Shown here piece after piece: positions 34,306 through 44,100 of a stretch of 64,000 bases of DNA. Positions within the stretch are counted from its first letter, which is position 1, and every line of letters begins with the position of its first letter. The notes beneath the pieces were generated by a model that was not told the origin of the DNA, did no database searches, and saw nothing but the letters and a program-made list of their open reading frames with translations. Source of the DNA: Eubacteriales bacterium mix99 (GTDB lineage: Bacteria > Bacillota > Clostridia > Caldicoprobacterales > DTU083); assembly GCA_038396605.1 (NCBI GenBank), contig CP121690.1, positions 62,001-126,000 of the forward strand, written 5' to 3'. The translations under genes and the position numbers were made by a program.

Positions 34306-35811
34306 ATGAGCAGTAATAATGATTTCAGGGAATTGGGCCTTTCGGAGCCTATTTTAAAAGCTTTGAACGGGATGGGTTTCGAAGAGCCCACGGAGGTACA
34401 GAAGAAAGCGATCCCCCATATATTGAGCGGGGAGGATGTGATTGTCATGTCCAAGACCGGCAGCGGAAAAACGGCTGTTTTTGGGGTATCCCTTCTGCAA
34501 ATGACCGATCCGGAAAAGCCGGGGCCCCAATGTCTTATATTGGAACCGACAAGGGAACTGGCGGTTCAGGTGGACAACGACCTGAAAAAAATGGCAAGCC
34601 ATCTTCCGCACCGTACCACGGCAGTATACGGCCAGCACAACATGAATAAGGAAATTCAGGCTCTTAAAAGTCCCATTTCCATGGTTACCGGCACTCCCGG
34701 CAGAATTTATGATCACATCCAGCATAAAAACCTGATCACAAAAAACATTCGCTTTTTGGTATTGGATGAAGTGGACCGGATGATGGACATGGGCTTTATT
34801 GGTCAGGTTCGCAGGATCATCCGCACCCTTCCCCCAAATCGCACCACCCTTCTTTTCTCCGCCACCATCCCCGGGGAAATCCGCAGACTGTGCAGTGCAT
34901 ACATGAATCATCCGGCTACCATCGAAATCGAATCCAAAACCATGACAGTGGACACCATCGAACAGAAACATTACCGGGTCCGGAGAAACGAAAAGCGAAC
35001 CCAGTTAAACCGGATTCTCCTGATGGAACGTCCGGAAACGTGCATGATTTTCTGCAATACCCGTGCAGCAGTGGACCGGGTGCAAAACTTTCTGATCCGA
35101 AAGGGTTATGACTGCCGCTCCCTCCACGGGGATATCCCCCAGGCAAAACGTATGAGAAACATTCAGCAGTTCAAGAGAAGGGAATACAATATCCTGGTTG
35201 CCACGGACGTGGCTGCCCGCGGCATCGACATTGACAATCTGTCCCTGGTCATCAACTATGATGTTCCCGAAGAACTGGACGGTTACGTCCATCGGATCGG
35301 CCGGACGGGGCGGGCAGGACATGACGGCCATGCCATCAGCCTGGTAACCGGTGAGGATATTATGACCCTGTATGAAATAGAGGAACATATCGGCACCCTG
35401 ATTCCGGAAGCGGACCTGCCGACGGATCAGGATCTCGCAAAATGCAGGGAAGAATCCCACCGTTGGATTCAGCACAATCGGATAAAAAGCCGTCCTGTGC
35501 CGGTCTCCAGGTCCAAAGGCGGGAGAAAAAAATCATCCCGCAATCCGTCTCCTCAAAGACCTCAAAGACCTCAAAGACCGAAATCCCGACAGGGGCAAGT
35601 TCACAAAGCAAAAGAGACAGTGCCGGAAAAAAAGCCCATCGAAAATCCCGGGCAGGGAAAAAGCCATCCGCCTGCTCCTGATAAAGTTTCCGAAGCCAAA
35701 AAACCTCAGGAAAAACCTTCCGGAACATTGAAAAATTCTGCCAAAACACAGCAAAAGACTGCCGAGAAATCTCTTCTGCATCGTATTACCGGACGGCTCT
35801 TCGGAAAATAA
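34306..35811 (+). CDS. DEAD-box RNA helicase
   Basis: ATP-dependent RNA helicase, 501 residues. The core shows the Q motif (FRELGLSEPILKALNGMGFEEPTEVQ), Walker A SKTGSGKT (49-56), PTRELA, TPGR, a DEVD box in place of DEAD (154-157), SAT in LLFSATIP, and in the second domain CMIFCNTRAAVDRV, ATDVAARGIDI and HRIGRTGRAG. From about residue 395 the tail is basic, Pro/Lys/Arg-rich and of low complexity (RPQRPQRPK, KKPQEKPSG), as in CshA-type helicases, and probably binds RNA or ribosomes. The ATG at 34306 has AGGAGA seven bases upstream. The gene stands alone, 137 bases after the acyl-CoA synthetase gene. DEVD is seen in a minority of Bacillota members and still keeps the catalytic acidic residues. 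Confidence 0.92.
   Translation: MSSNNDFRELGLSEPILKALNGMGFEEPTEVQKKAIPHILSGEDVIVMSKTGSGKTAVFGVSLLQMTDPEKPGPQCLILEPTRELAVQVDNDLKKMASHLPHRTTAVYGQHNMNKEIQALKSPISMVTGTPGRIYDHIQHKNLITKNIRFLVLDEVDRMMDMGFIGQVRRIIRTLPPNRTTLLFSATIPGEIRRLCSAYMNHPATIEIESKTMTVDTIEQKHYRVRRNEKRTQLNRILLMERPETCMIFCNTRAAVDRVQNFLIRKGYDCRSLHGDIPQAKRMRNIQQFKRREYNILVATDVAARGIDIDNLSLVINYDVPEELDGYVHRIGRTGRAGHDGHAISLVTGEDIMTLYEIEEHIGTLIPEADLPTDQDLAKCREESHRWIQHNRIKSRPVPVSRSKGGRKKSSRNPSPQRPQRPQRPKSRQGQVHKAKETVPEKKPIENPGQGKSHPPAPDKVSEAKKPQEKPSGTLKNSAKTQQKTAEKSLLHRITGRLFGK
35552..35578 (+). repeat. Three tandem copies of a 9-base unit in the helicase tail
   Basis: CTCAAAGAC occurs three times in a row and encodes the PQR repeat of the basic tail. 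Because the unit is a multiple of three, copy-number change would keep the frame. Confidence 0.9.
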
Positions 35812-35844
35812 GCAGACTCCATGGCAGGCTTCGAATTTTCATGA

Positions 35845-35871
35845 TATAATATATTGGGTTAATTTTTTAAC
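35845..35871 (+). promoter_or_regulatory. Candidate promoter -10 with Rex-like operator upstream of pckG
   Basis: TATAAT at 35845-35850 is followed at 35858-35871 by GTTAATTTTTTAAC, which matches the 14-base core GTTAAN4TTAAC of the Rex consensus (TTGTTAAN4TTAACAA) exactly, although the outer bases differ. The site would cover the transcription start. No good -35 is seen for this -10. A second possible promoter (TTGAAA at 35893, 17 bases, TAGGAT at 35916) lies nearer the gene. Confidence 0.4.
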
Positions 35872-35977
35872 GAAAAAAGTCGGTTAAATGTTTTGAAAGA
35901 TGGGTAAAGATGTTTTAGGATTATACAATGGTGCATTACCATTCTATAAAATACTTATTCAGCAAAGGAGTAATCAG

Positions 35978-37780
35978 ATGAGTGACAAGATGACCACGAA
36001 TCAGAAGCTGTTGGATTGGGTACAAGAGATGAAAGACATGTGTCAACCTGATAAAGTTGAATGGTGCGATGGTTCCCAGGAGGAAAATGACCGCCTGTTG
36101 CAGGAACTGGTAGATAAAGGCACAGCAATCAAGCTGAATCCGGATAAAAAGCCGGGCTGCTATCTGTTCCGCAGCGACCCTTCCGATGTTGCACGTGTGG
36201 AAGACAGAACGTTTATTGCCTCCAGGAAAAAGGAAGATGCGGGTCCGACAAACAACTGGATTGATCCGGATGAATTGAAGGATACCATGAAGGGTCTGTA
36301 CAAAGGCTGCATGAAAGGCAGAACCATGTATGTCATTCCTTTCTCAATGGGACCGGTTGGCTCCCCTGCCTCCAAAATCGGTGTAGAATTGACCGACAGC
36401 GCATACGTTGTTGTAAACATGCGCATTATGACCCGTATTGGAAAGAAAGTACTGGATGTCCTGGGAGACGGTGAATTTGTTCCCTGCCTGCATTCCGTAG
36501 GCGCTCCGCTGAAGGAAGGGGAAAAGGATTCCACCTGGCCCTGTGCCCCCATGGAGAAAAAATATATCAGCCAGTTCCCGGAAGAAAGGACAATCTGGTC
36601 CTATGGTTCCGGCTATGGCGGAAATGCACTGCTGGGCAAAAAATGTTTCGCCCTCCGCATTGCTTCCGTTCAGGCTAGAGATGAAGGCTGGCTGGCGGAG
36701 CATATGCTGATTCTGAAGCTTACCAACCCGGAAGGCGAAGTAAAGTATATAACCGGAGCATTCCCAAGTGCCTGCGGGAAAACCAATCTGGCCATGTTGA
36801 TTCCTACCATTCCGGGCTGGAAAGTGGAAACCGTCGGAGACGACATTGCCTGGATGAAATTCGGAAAAGACGGACGCCTGTATGCCATCAATCCTGAAGC
36901 AGGGTTCTTTGGAGTGGCACCGGGAACCTCCTACAAATCCAACCCCAATGCCATGCACAGTGCAGCAAAGAACACCATTTATACCAACGTTGCATTGACG
37001 GATGACGGAGACGTCTGGTGGGAAGGAATTGACCAGGACGCACCGGATCATCTGGTTGACTGGCAAGGCAACGACTGGACTCCGGACAGCAGAAAACCTG
37101 CTGCTCATCCCAATGCCCGGTTTACCGCACCTGCGAAGCAATGCCCCGTAATCGCCCCGGAATGGGAAGATCCTGCCGGAGTTCCCATCTCTGCCATACT
37201 GGTCGGCGGACGCCGCCCCACAACCATCCCCCTGGTTCATGAGAGCTTTAACTGGGAGCATGGCATCTTCATGGGATCCATTATGGGCTCCGAGATTACA
37301 GCAGCAACCATCTCCAAAAACATCGGTCAGGTACGCCGTGATCCATTTGCCATGCTTCCTTTCTGCGGATACAATATGGGCGACTACCTGAATCATTGGC
37401 TGGACATCGGAAAGAAAGCAGATCCCGACAAACTGCCCAGGATCTATTATGTCAACTGGTTCCGTAAAGACGATGACGGCAAATTCCTGTGGCCCGGATT
37501 CGGCGAGAACAGCCGTGTACTGAAATGGATCTTTGAAAGATCTTCCGGCAAAGGCAAAGCTGTAAAATCCCCCATTGGAAACATTCCTGGCCCGGGCGCC
37601 ATCAATACAGAGGGACTGGATGTCAGTGAAGAGGACATGCAGGAGTTGCTCCATGTGGATAAGCAGGAGTGGCTGAAAGAAGTGGATTCCATAAAGGAAT
37701 ATTACAGGATCTATGGGGATAAATTACCAAAAGAGCTGGCTCACCAGCTGGCAAACCTGGAAGAACGTCTCCACAACTGA
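35978..37780 (+). CDS. pckG: Phosphoenolpyruvate carboxykinase (GTP)
   Basis: Interconverts oxaloacetate + GTP and PEP + CO2 + GDP. The 600-residue length and motifs identify the GTP-dependent, not the ATP-dependent, enzyme: the hyper-reactive cysteine and P-loop in [12 protein letters not shown] (Cys 266, Lys 268), [31 protein letters not shown] with the metal-binding Asp pair, [26 protein letters not shown], and [14 protein letters not shown]. The ATG at 35978 has AAAGGAG seven bases upstream, so an upstream 26-codon extension is not used. In clostridia the GTP enzyme often runs toward oxaloacetate, linking glycolysis to malate or succinate formation. It is a single-gene unit with a terminator at 37814 and a possible redox-responsive Rex site upstream. 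Confidence 0.95.
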   Translation: MSDKMTTNQKLLDWVQEMKDMCQPDKVEWCDGSQEENDRLLQELVDKGTAIKLNPDKKPGCYLFRSDPSDVARVEDRTFIASRKKEDAGPTNNWIDPDELKDTMKGLYKGCMKGRTMYVIPFSMGPVGSPASKIGVELTDSAYVVVNMRIMTRIGKKVLDVLGDGEFVPCLHSVGAPLKEGEKDSTWPCAPMEKKYISQFPEERTIWSYGSGYGGNALLGKKCFALRIASVQARDEGWLAEHMLILKLTNPEGEVKYITGAFPSACGKTNLAMLIPTIPGWKVETVGDDIAWMKFGKDGRLYAINPEAGFFGVAPGTSYKSNPNAMHSAAKNTIYTNVALTDDGDVWWEGIDQDAPDHLVDWQGNDWTPDSRKPAAHPNARFTAPAKQCPVIAPEWEDPAGVPISAILVGGRRPTTIPLVHESFNWEHGIFMGSIMGSEITAATISKNIGQVRRDPFAMLPFCGYNMGDYLNHWLDIGKKADPDKLPRIYYVNWFRKDDDGKFLWPGFGENSRVLKWIFERSSGKGKAVKSPIGNIPGPGAINTEGLDVSEEDMQELLHVDKQEWLKEVDSIKEYYRIYGDKLPKELAHQLANLEERLHN

Positions 37781-37813
37781 TTTCCGCTTTGTAAATCGAT
37801 GAAACAAAAATAG

Positions 37814-37843
37814 ATAAGTGGCTGGGTTGTCCCAGTCACTTAT
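37814..37843. terminator. Bidirectional intrinsic terminator between pckG and the AraC gene
   Basis: Stem ATAAGTG-G-CTGGG with CCCAG-T-CACTTAT and a TTGT loop. It is followed by TTTTATAG on the plus strand and CTATTTTTG on the minus strand, so it can end both convergent transcripts (pckG and the AraC-type gene). Confidence 0.88.
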
Positions 37844-37862
37844 TTTATAGTCTCATGCAGTT

Positions 37863-40217
37863 CTACCGATTCATTTCCCGATACTTTCCGGGAGTCAGCC
37901 CTTCGTATTTCTTGAAAATACGGATCAAGCCGTTGCTGTTACAGTATCCGACTTTCTTTGCTGTCCGGTCCAGGTTCCAACGTTCTTCGATTAACAGTAC
38001 TTTTGCCCGCCGGATCCGTACCTTGTTGATATAATCCTGTATTCCTTCCCCCGTCTGATCCTTGAAGATCTTCGAGATATAAGGGCCGGTCAGTCCAAAC
38101 TCCTCTGCAATACCGGCAATGCATAAATTGGTGTCCGTATAGTTCTGATCAACAAGAAAACGGATCTGATCCGCTATCTTCTGATTCCGGTCTTTTTTAT
38201 TGCACACAATGTAATCGCAGATTTTTTTCAGGATATTCATGATCTCATATTTCATTTCCATTACCGTATTGGATCCGGACAATCTCGTTATAGGATTCAA
38301 TTCTTCCACAAAAGCGCTGGTATCCGGCATATCGATGTCATTCAATGCTTTGATCATCGTGCTCATCAGATCAAAAAGGAGGCATTTTGTCATTTCCACA
38401 GAAATCATCTCTCCGGAGAAATGTTGTTGAAACACATTATTGATAATGTTTTGGGCCGCCTGAAAATCTCCCGTTTTGATTGCGTTGATCAGCTGTTGTT
38501 CCTTTTCTATGGGGTAGTCATAGTTGTTTTTTGGATTGACGATCTCATAGTATCCAATAATCCGTTCGCTCCCCATGATCATCCGATATTGCATCGCCTC
38601 CTTTGCCTCCTGGAAGGATTGTGGAATCCCGGCCATTTTGAAGTGAATATTGCCTATGGATATGGTCATGTGAATAAAGAAGTTCTCCCGGATAAAGTGC
38701 TGGATTTCCCCGGCGATTGTATTCAGATCATTTTTGGCCCCGGCTTGCCGATCCTCCCTGATGTTTACCAGACATGCCGTCAAATCATCCACTTCCAGTA
38801 CAAATCCCCTGTATTTTCTGTTGATCAATTCCTCCGTCACATTTGCAATAATAAACCGAACCAGTTTTAATTGTTCGACGGAATCTGAAGATTCTCCGGC
38901 AAACAACTGCCTGAAGTCTTCAATGTAAAACAGTATCACACAAAAGCTGTCTCCCGGCCACTCAATGCCATATGAGGAGAGAGCTTCATCAATCGGCACA
39001 GAGCGCTCCGGAATGCCCTTGATCAGGCGAACCAGAAAGTCGGAGCGCAGTGTAATCTTTTGCCGCTCCAGCTTCTGCTCCATCTTTTCCTTTGCATCCA
39101 GGGTATTGGTGATTGCTTTTCGGATAAAACGATATTCATTCCAACCAGGATTCAATTCGATACCGGCAGTATCTGCGAGCGCATGAACAATTTCCTGAAC
39201 CGGATTATAATTTCTCCTGGTAAACAGGTAGGATACGATTCCTCCGATGATCAGGCATAACAAAATGCTGTATCCGGTAAGCCGTTTGATATACTTTACT
39301 TTTTCCAGAAATACACCGGACGGAAGAATAAATAGATACTTCCAGTCATTGACCTGGGAATGGATGCTGGACAGTACATACTCCTTCCCGTCTATGGTCT
39401 GATGGGATAAGCTGTTATCCTGAAACTTCCCATATTGAATCCCGGAATAGGAGTGTGCGGAGTCGGTGGAAGCAACCACCTGGCTTTTCTCATCCAGAAT
39501 CACCACATTCCCCTGCTGGAGGCCTTCCAGACTGGATATCTCATCCAGGAATGCATCATAATCCAGTAATATCAGCATGGTTGCCTGGGCTGTGTAATGT
39601 ACTCCGTAAGGCAGGGACTGGATACAGGCAATGGTGGATTTCCTTGTCTTCCCCTGCCATATTTCCATATTGGTAAACTGATTCATATATTCCCTGCCTG
39701 ATAACTTCTTAAATTGCCCGGCTGAAATCTTCTCATGATCTGCCAGCACCCCCTTCAGCAAATCCATGCTGTATGAGGTCCGCGAATTTATAAACATATC
39801 AGTATCATGCAAATAGATATAGATCTCGTCAATATAGCTGTTGGCCACCCGATACAAAAAAACATCTTTTTTTACCTCACTGATCACATACCTCCCGTGG
39901 GAATCCATAGGCGCGCGGGAATATACAAGAGACTTTATCTTTGGATCCCAGGCAATCTGGAGACTCAGGCGCTGTACATCCGACATCTTTTTATCAATGA
40001 TCCTCTGAATCTGTTTCAGCATTACAAAATTATTGTTGTTGATTTCCTTTTCAACAATCCGTGCGGATTCCATGTAGAAAAATCCGCTGATAGTAATGGG
40101 AATCAGGAGTATGGACAGATAGGAGATCAGCCAGGAGATCAATATACTCTTGTTATTCCAGGATCTCTTTTTTAATCCATTCCATATAGCCGTCCGTATT
40201 TTTTTGGTACATGCCAC
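37863..40217 (-). CDS. Transmembrane AraC-family regulator with extracellular sensor domain
   Basis: A 784-residue one-component regulator. A membrane helix (about 28-50, SWLISYLSILLIPITISGFF) is followed by an extracytoplasmic Cache-like sensor (about 55-300), a second helix (about 305-328), a HAMP-like linker, a central cytoplasmic region with an AraC-associated degenerate GGDEF-like fold (about 400-560) and a C-terminal AraC DNA-binding domain (about 680-784) with IAGIAEEFGLTGPYISKIFKDQTGEGIQDYINKVRIRRAKVLL. It probably senses an extracellular sugar or a binding protein and activates the adjacent ABC cassette (45765 to 40316), which precedes it on the same strand by 98 bases. A GTG at 40217 with AGGAG eight bases upstream is chosen; an upstream GTG at 40226 has the site too close. 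Confidence 0.88.
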   Translation of the reverse strand: MACTKKIRTAIWNGLKKRSWNNKSILISWLISYLSILLIPITISGFFYMESARIVEKEINNNNFVMLKQIQRIIDKKMSDVQRLSLQIAWDPKIKSLVYSRAPMDSHGRYVISEVKKDVFLYRVANSYIDEIYIYLHDTDMFINSRTSYSMDLLKGVLADHEKISAGQFKKLSGREYMNQFTNMEIWQGKTRKSTIACIQSLPYGVHYTAQATMLILLDYDAFLDEISSLEGLQQGNVVILDEKSQVVASTDSAHSYSGIQYGKFQDNSLSHQTIDGKEYVLSSIHSQVNDWKYLFILPSGVFLEKVKYIKRLTGYSILLCLIIGGIVSYLFTRRNYNPVQEIVHALADTAGIELNPGWNEYRFIRKAITNTLDAKEKMEQKLERQKITLRSDFLVRLIKGIPERSVPIDEALSSYGIEWPGDSFCVILFYIEDFRQLFAGESSDSVEQLKLVRFIIANVTEELINRKYRGFVLEVDDLTACLVNIREDRQAGAKNDLNTIAGEIQHFIRENFFIHMTISIGNIHFKMAGIPQSFQEAKEAMQYRMIMGSERIIGYYEIVNPKNNYDYPIEKEQQLINAIKTGDFQAAQNIINNVFQQHFSGEMISVEMTKCLLFDLMSTMIKALNDIDMPDTSAFVEELNPITRLSGSNTVMEMKYEIMNILKKICDYIVCNKKDRNQKIADQIRFLVDQNYTDTNLCIAGIAEEFGLTGPYISKIFKDQTGEGIQDYINKVRIRRAKVLLIEERWNLDRTAKKVGYCNSNGLIRIFKKYEGLTPGKYREMNR

Positions 40218-40315
40218 TGGAATCACTCCTGATTCAAAGCTCTTTCATGATGAATGGTTTCCCATTTTCATCTCATCTGTTGTCTGTGCTGCAAAAACAT
40301 GCTTTCACAGCTGCT

Positions 40316-41197
40316 CTACCCTTTCAGTGCTCCGATCATAACCCCTTTCACGAAATACTTCTGCAAAAACGGATATACACACAGAATGGGCAAAGTTGCA
40401 ACCATTATTGTAGCATATTTCACCGTCTGTGCAACGGGTTCCCTGTCCACCACAGCCGTTTCCGTCATCATGTTATCCAGACTGCTGGCAATCAGAATTT
40501 CCCGCAATATCAGCTGCAGCGGATACAAGTCACGATTTCTCAGGTAAATCATGGCATTGAACCAGGCATTCCAATGTCCTACTCCATAAAATAGTATCAT
40601 AACCGAGATCACCGGCATGGACAGCGGTAAAATAATCTTAAACAAAATCGTAAAATCCTTTGCCCCGTCGATTCTGGCCGATTCTTCCAGACTTGCGGGA
40701 ATCGACATAAAAGAAGTCCTCATAATAATCATATTATAGGTGCTTAAGGCGTTCGGTATGATAAGGGACCACAGGGTATTGGTCAGATGCAGCTGCTTTA
40801 CCAGCAAATAAGTCGGGATCATTCCTCCTCCGAAGAACATGGTGAGCACAATCAGGAACATGAAGACTTTTTTCCAGTATAGATCCTTACGGGATAACAC
40901 ATATGCCCCAAGCGATGTCATCACAATATTGACGGTCGTTCCGACCACGACAATAAACAGCGTATTGATATAACCCCGGGATATCATGGGATTATCAAAG
41001 ACTGCCTGATATGCCCCGGTTTCAAACCCCAGAGGAACCAGCAAAATACCCCGATGCTGCATGAGCAGGGATGGGCTGCTGATGGATGCAAATGCGACAT
41101 ACAACAACGGATACAGTGTCACAATGATTAATAATATCATGAATATTACATTGATCCCGTCAAAGGTTCTTTCTCCAATGCTTCTTTTAATTTTCAC
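40316..41197 (-). CDS. Carbohydrate ABC transporter permease, YtcP-like
   Basis: A 293-residue permease with six spans, starting MKIKRSIGERTFDGINVIFMILLIIVTLYPLLYVAFASIS. The EAA loop is SLEESARIDGAKDFTILFKIILPLSMP, and the C-terminus reads FLQKYFVKGVMIGALKG, the hallmark of YtcP-type subunits. A GTG start at 41197 follows AAGGAGG by eight bases; the 21-codon upstream extension overlaps the preceding gene's stop region and is unlikely. It lies 13 bases after the LplB-type gene and is the last gene of the cassette. The two permeases form the membrane channel of an oligosaccharide importer served by the binding proteins at 42299 and 44101. Confidence 0.9.
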   Translation of the reverse strand: MKIKRSIGERTFDGINVIFMILLIIVTLYPLLYVAFASISSPSLLMQHRGILLVPLGFETGAYQAVFDNPMISRGYINTLFIVVVGTTVNIVMTSLGAYVLSRKDLYWKKVFMFLIVLTMFFGGGMIPTYLLVKQLHLTNTLWSLIIPNALSTYNMIIMRTSFMSIPASLEESARIDGAKDFTILFKIILPLSMPVISVMILFYGVGHWNAWFNAMIYLRNRDLYPLQLILREILIASSLDNMMTETAVVDREPVAQTVKYATIMVATLPILCVYPFLQKYFVKGVMIGALKG

Positions 41198-41210
41198 ACT
41201 CTTCTCCTCC

Positions 41211-42176
41211 TTACCAAAGGCTGGTTTCCGTAGCTTTGCGGCTGAACCAGTTCGCTGCAATCACCAGTATCAGATTGATTATGGAATTAAACAGCCCCAC
41301 TGCCGCGCTATAGCTGTAATTTGCCTCCAACAGACCCTTTCGGTATACAAAGGAGGATATGACATCTGCCGTCTCATAGGTACTGGGATTATACAGCAGA
41401 ATAATTTTCTCATGCCCAACGCTCATCATGGAGCCGATTCTCATAATCAGCAAAATCACGATAGTGGGCAGAATACCAGGAAGTGTGATATGCCAGATCT
41501 GGTTCCAACGATTTGCTCCGTCGATAACGGAAGCCTGATAGAGCTCCGGATCGATCCCGGACAATGCCGCCAGATAGATAATGGAGCCCCAGCCAATGCC
41601 CTGCCAGATACCGGAAATGATATAAATCGATTTGAACAGCTGTGGTTCCAACAACATTGTGCTCCGCTTTCCACCAAGCAGGACAACCAAATCATTGATA
41701 ATCCCGTCCCTTGCCGTAAAGTCATGAATCATACCACATATGACTACCAGCGATATGAAATGCGGCATATAGGTAATCGTCTGCACGGTTCGCTTAAACT
41801 TCTCCTTTCGCAGTTCATTCAAAAGGAGCGCCAGAATAATGGGAGCAGGAAAAGAAAAAAGCAGGCTGAATAAATTAATCAGCAATGTATTCTTCAGCAG
41901 CCTTTCAAAATAATAACTGTTAAAAAACTCCTGAAACCATTGAAATCCCACCCATGGACTTCCCAGAATTCCTTTTGCGGGAGTAAAATTTTTAAATGCG
42001 ATTGTAAGGCCATACATAGGGCCGTATTGAAAAATAATATAATACGCCAGAACAGGCAAAGCCATCAAATAGATCAGCCGATTTTTTCGGAAATCCCTGG
42101 CAAGCATGGACCGATAGCTGCTTTTTTCCGAAACACCGTACTTTGCATTCTGCATCTTTTGCCTTTCCATCGTCAC
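41211..42176 (-). CDS. Sugar ABC transporter permease, LplB-like
   Basis: Membrane permease of about 321 residues. Family marks are LPVLAYYIIFQYGPMYGLTIAFKNFTPAKGILGSPWVGF after the first span, the EAA loop DPELYQASVIDGANRWNQIWHITLPGILP, and the C-terminus NWFSRKATETSLW. This is the LplB type that pairs with YtcP. The start is uncertain: GTG at 42176 has AGAGG seven bases upstream; ATG codons at 42170 and 42155 are alternatives, the last with GGAAAGG six bases upstream. A 14-base-stem hairpin lies between this gene and the upstream binding-protein gene. It is 13 bases upstream of the YtcP-type gene. Confidence 0.9.
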   Translation of the reverse strand: MTMERQKMQNAKYGVSEKSSYRSMLARDFRKNRLIYLMALPVLAYYIIFQYGPMYGLTIAFKNFTPAKGILGSPWVGFQWFQEFFNSYYFERLLKNTLLINLFSLLFSFPAPIILALLLNELRKEKFKRTVQTITYMPHFISLVVICGMIHDFTARDGIINDLVVLLGGKRSTMLLEPQLFKSIYIISGIWQGIGWGSIIYLAALSGIDPELYQASVIDGANRWNQIWHITLPGILPTIVILLIMRIGSMMSVGHEKIILLYNPSTYETADVISSFVYRKGLLEANYSYSAAVGLFNSIINLILVIAANWFSRKATETSLW

Positions 42177-42230
42177 AAAGACACCTCTTTCTCTGATTCC
42201 CAAAATATGCTCATTTACTTCTGAAACATA

Positions 42231-42265
42231 TTACTGAAGGGATGTTAGCGGCATCCCTTCAGTAA
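42231..42265 (-). other. Intercistronic hairpin between binding-protein and permease genes
   Basis: A perfect 14-base inverted repeat (TTACTGAAGGGATG and complement) with a 7-base loop lies between the stop of the binding-protein gene at 42299 and the LplB-type start. No T-run follows on the minus strand, so it looks like an mRNA-stabilising or partial-termination element rather than a full terminator. Confidence 0.75.
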
Positions 42266-42298
42266 TACTTGTGCCATCAGATATCGTTCTATCCTGCC

Positions 42299-43948
42299 CT
42301 ATCTCGCATTGTATCGATCCAATGCATCCTGACGTATCTTCAGAGCTTCGTCCCCTTTCATTTTCTTTATCTGCTTTACAAATGAATCAAACTTGTCCGG
42401 AGACTCCTCTCCCATGATAAATTTGGTCGTCATCTCATCCACATAGGTATTGATTTCAGACATGATATTGGTAGACTTCTGGCTTTCCTCCGTAGTTAAG
42501 GTAACGGGGGGCATGTTCAATGAAATATCATCACTGTCTTCAATCCATGTCTTTAATGCCTGCTGCTGTTCCGGATAAATCAGAACCTGATCAAAATATC
42601 TGACATCCTGTACAAACGGGCCAATGGCTATGGATAAAGCGTAGCGTATCAGGGAATTTGCCACTGGAAGATCCGGATTGTTCAGTACCATTTCCGTATA
42701 CTTCGGTTCGCCGTTTTCCATTGTATAGCTTTCTCCTTCAATTCCAAAATTAAACAGCATCTTTCCTTTTTCCCCATAGGCATAATCCAGATATTCCGCT
42801 GCCTTGTCTGCATTTTTACATGCTGTGGTAATGGCCGTTCCCGAGCTTTGAACGGAAGGCTCCAGGTAACCGAATGATTTTCCGGCATCGCCAATTGGAA
42901 AGGGAGCGCCCGCCAACTCAAATTCCGGCTGTTTTGCTCTTACGGATTGGGTAAATCTGCCCATATTGCCCAGTATCATACCATAAAACGCCCCCGCAAG
43001 GGAACCGGTTACCTTGGCATCAAAGCTGGTGGCGTCCGTAGCTGCAAAATCCGGATCAATCAGGCCTTCTTTATACCATTTTGCCATCGTCTTCAGAAAG
43101 TCCTTATACTCCGGCTGCACCGGGCCATATTCCACGGTGTCTCCATTCCTGTAAAACCCTTTCAATATACCCCAGGCCCTTGTAAAAGTCGCAATATTTC
43201 CAAGACCTGTGCTGACATAAGGCAGTTCATCTGTCTTATCCCCGTTTTGATTCATATCATTTTCCCTGAACGCTGTTAAGACCGTATGCCAGTCCTCCAT
43301 CGTTTTCGGTACTTCCATATTCAAACGATCCAGCCAATCCTTTCGGATCTGAAAGCCCTGGCTTATCCGCAGTTTTTCATTACCACGGATAAACGGGAAC
43401 ATATATAGGGTGCCATCATCCAGCACTGCTTCCTTTTTCCAGTCCGGATTGGCTTCCAGTATTGCTTGATAGTTTGGCGCATGTTCTGCAATCACGTCAT
43501 TCAGTTTTATAATGGAATCGTCAGCTATGGCTTTTGCGGGCCCCCCTGATACATCGCGCCAACCCCAGTAAATAAGATCCGGAAGCTCCTGTGAACCCAG
43601 CATCAGATTAAATTGTTCGGTGCCCTGCCCAGCCGGTGGATGCATCCACTCAATATTCACTCCGGTATCTTTTTCTGCTTCCTTAAGGCAGGCGATCTCG
43701 TCATAGCTTTTCATACTCATGGAAGCCTTGGAGTCCATGTCCCAGAAATAGGTTAATGTAATGTTCCCGTTTTTCTCCGATTTTTCGGATTTTTGCCCCG
43801 AATCGTTTGAGCCTGGATTTCCTTTTCCATTGGCAGGCCCATCGGATTGATCGGCATCTCTGGTGGCACAACCGGCAATGAATGTGCCTGAAACAAGTAT
43901 CATGGCAATCAGAAGCGCCAACATTTTAATGTGAAATCTTTTTTTCAA
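42299..43948 (-). CDS. Extracellular sugar-binding lipoprotein, LplA-like (copy 1)
   Basis: A 549-residue ABC-transporter lipoprotein that captures an oligosaccharide outside the cell. The signal peptide ends in the lipobox FIAGC (Cys near 27), followed by a polar Gly/Asn/Ser linker. The mature part shows LTYFWDMDSKASMSMKSYDEIACLKEAEKDTGVNIEWMHPPAG, LPDLIYWGW and FAATDATSFDAKVTGSLAGAFYGM. A TTG start at 43948 is preceded by GGGGAGG nine bases away; an upstream ATG at 43966 lacks a site. The protein is highly similar along its length to the product at 44101, and the last 190 bases are nearly identical. It is nearest the permeases, with a hairpin between them. Confidence 0.9.
   Translation of the reverse strand: MKKRFHIKMLALLIAMILVSGTFIAGCATRDADQSDGPANGKGNPGSNDSGQKSEKSEKNGNITLTYFWDMDSKASMSMKSYDEIACLKEAEKDTGVNIEWMHPPAGQGTEQFNLMLGSQELPDLIYWGWRDVSGGPAKAIADDSIIKLNDVIAEHAPNYQAILEANPDWKKEAVLDDGTLYMFPFIRGNEKLRISQGFQIRKDWLDRLNMEVPKTMEDWHTVLTAFRENDMNQNGDKTDELPYVSTGLGNIATFTRAWGILKGFYRNGDTVEYGPVQPEYKDFLKTMAKWYKEGLIDPDFAATDATSFDAKVTGSLAGAFYGMILGNMGRFTQSVRAKQPEFELAGAPFPIGDAGKSFGYLEPSVQSSGTAITTACKNADKAAEYLDYAYGEKGKMLFNFGIEGESYTMENGEPKYTEMVLNNPDLPVANSLIRYALSIAIGPFVQDVRYFDQVLIYPEQQQALKTWIEDSDDISLNMPPVTLTTEESQKSTNIMSEINTYVDEMTTKFIMGEESPDKFDSFVKQIKKMKGDEALKIRQDALDRYNAR
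42301..42490 (-). repeat. Near-identical 3' segment of binding-protein gene, copy 1
   Basis: Aligned by eye to 44103-44292, this segment differs at about ten positions, far fewer than the rest of the two genes. It encodes the C-terminal helix region MSEINTYVDEMTTKFIMGEE and following residues. Recent duplication or gene conversion is likely. Confidence 0.85.
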
Positions 43949-44073
43949 GAAAATAATCCTCCCCATCTTCTTCTAAGAGCACTCTTTACCCCTTTATGAT
44001 GACATCTCCGATTGTGTCTGTAAATATCAAATAATGCGAAAGCATCATCAAAGCCCGGAATCCTGCCCTATCT
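43949..44073 (-). repeat. Duplicated 5' region of binding-protein gene, copy 1
   Basis: Shares with 45766-45890 the segments TCTGTAAATAT, ATGCGAAA, CATCATCAAAG and CCGGAAT in the same order, a palindromic element TAAGAGCACTCTTTA (43974-43988) and the GGAG(G)-ATTATTTTC-TTG start context. The duplication therefore includes the regulatory region as well as the gene. Confidence 0.7.
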
Positions 44074-44100
44074 TCCACAGATTCAAGGTAATTTGAGCTC

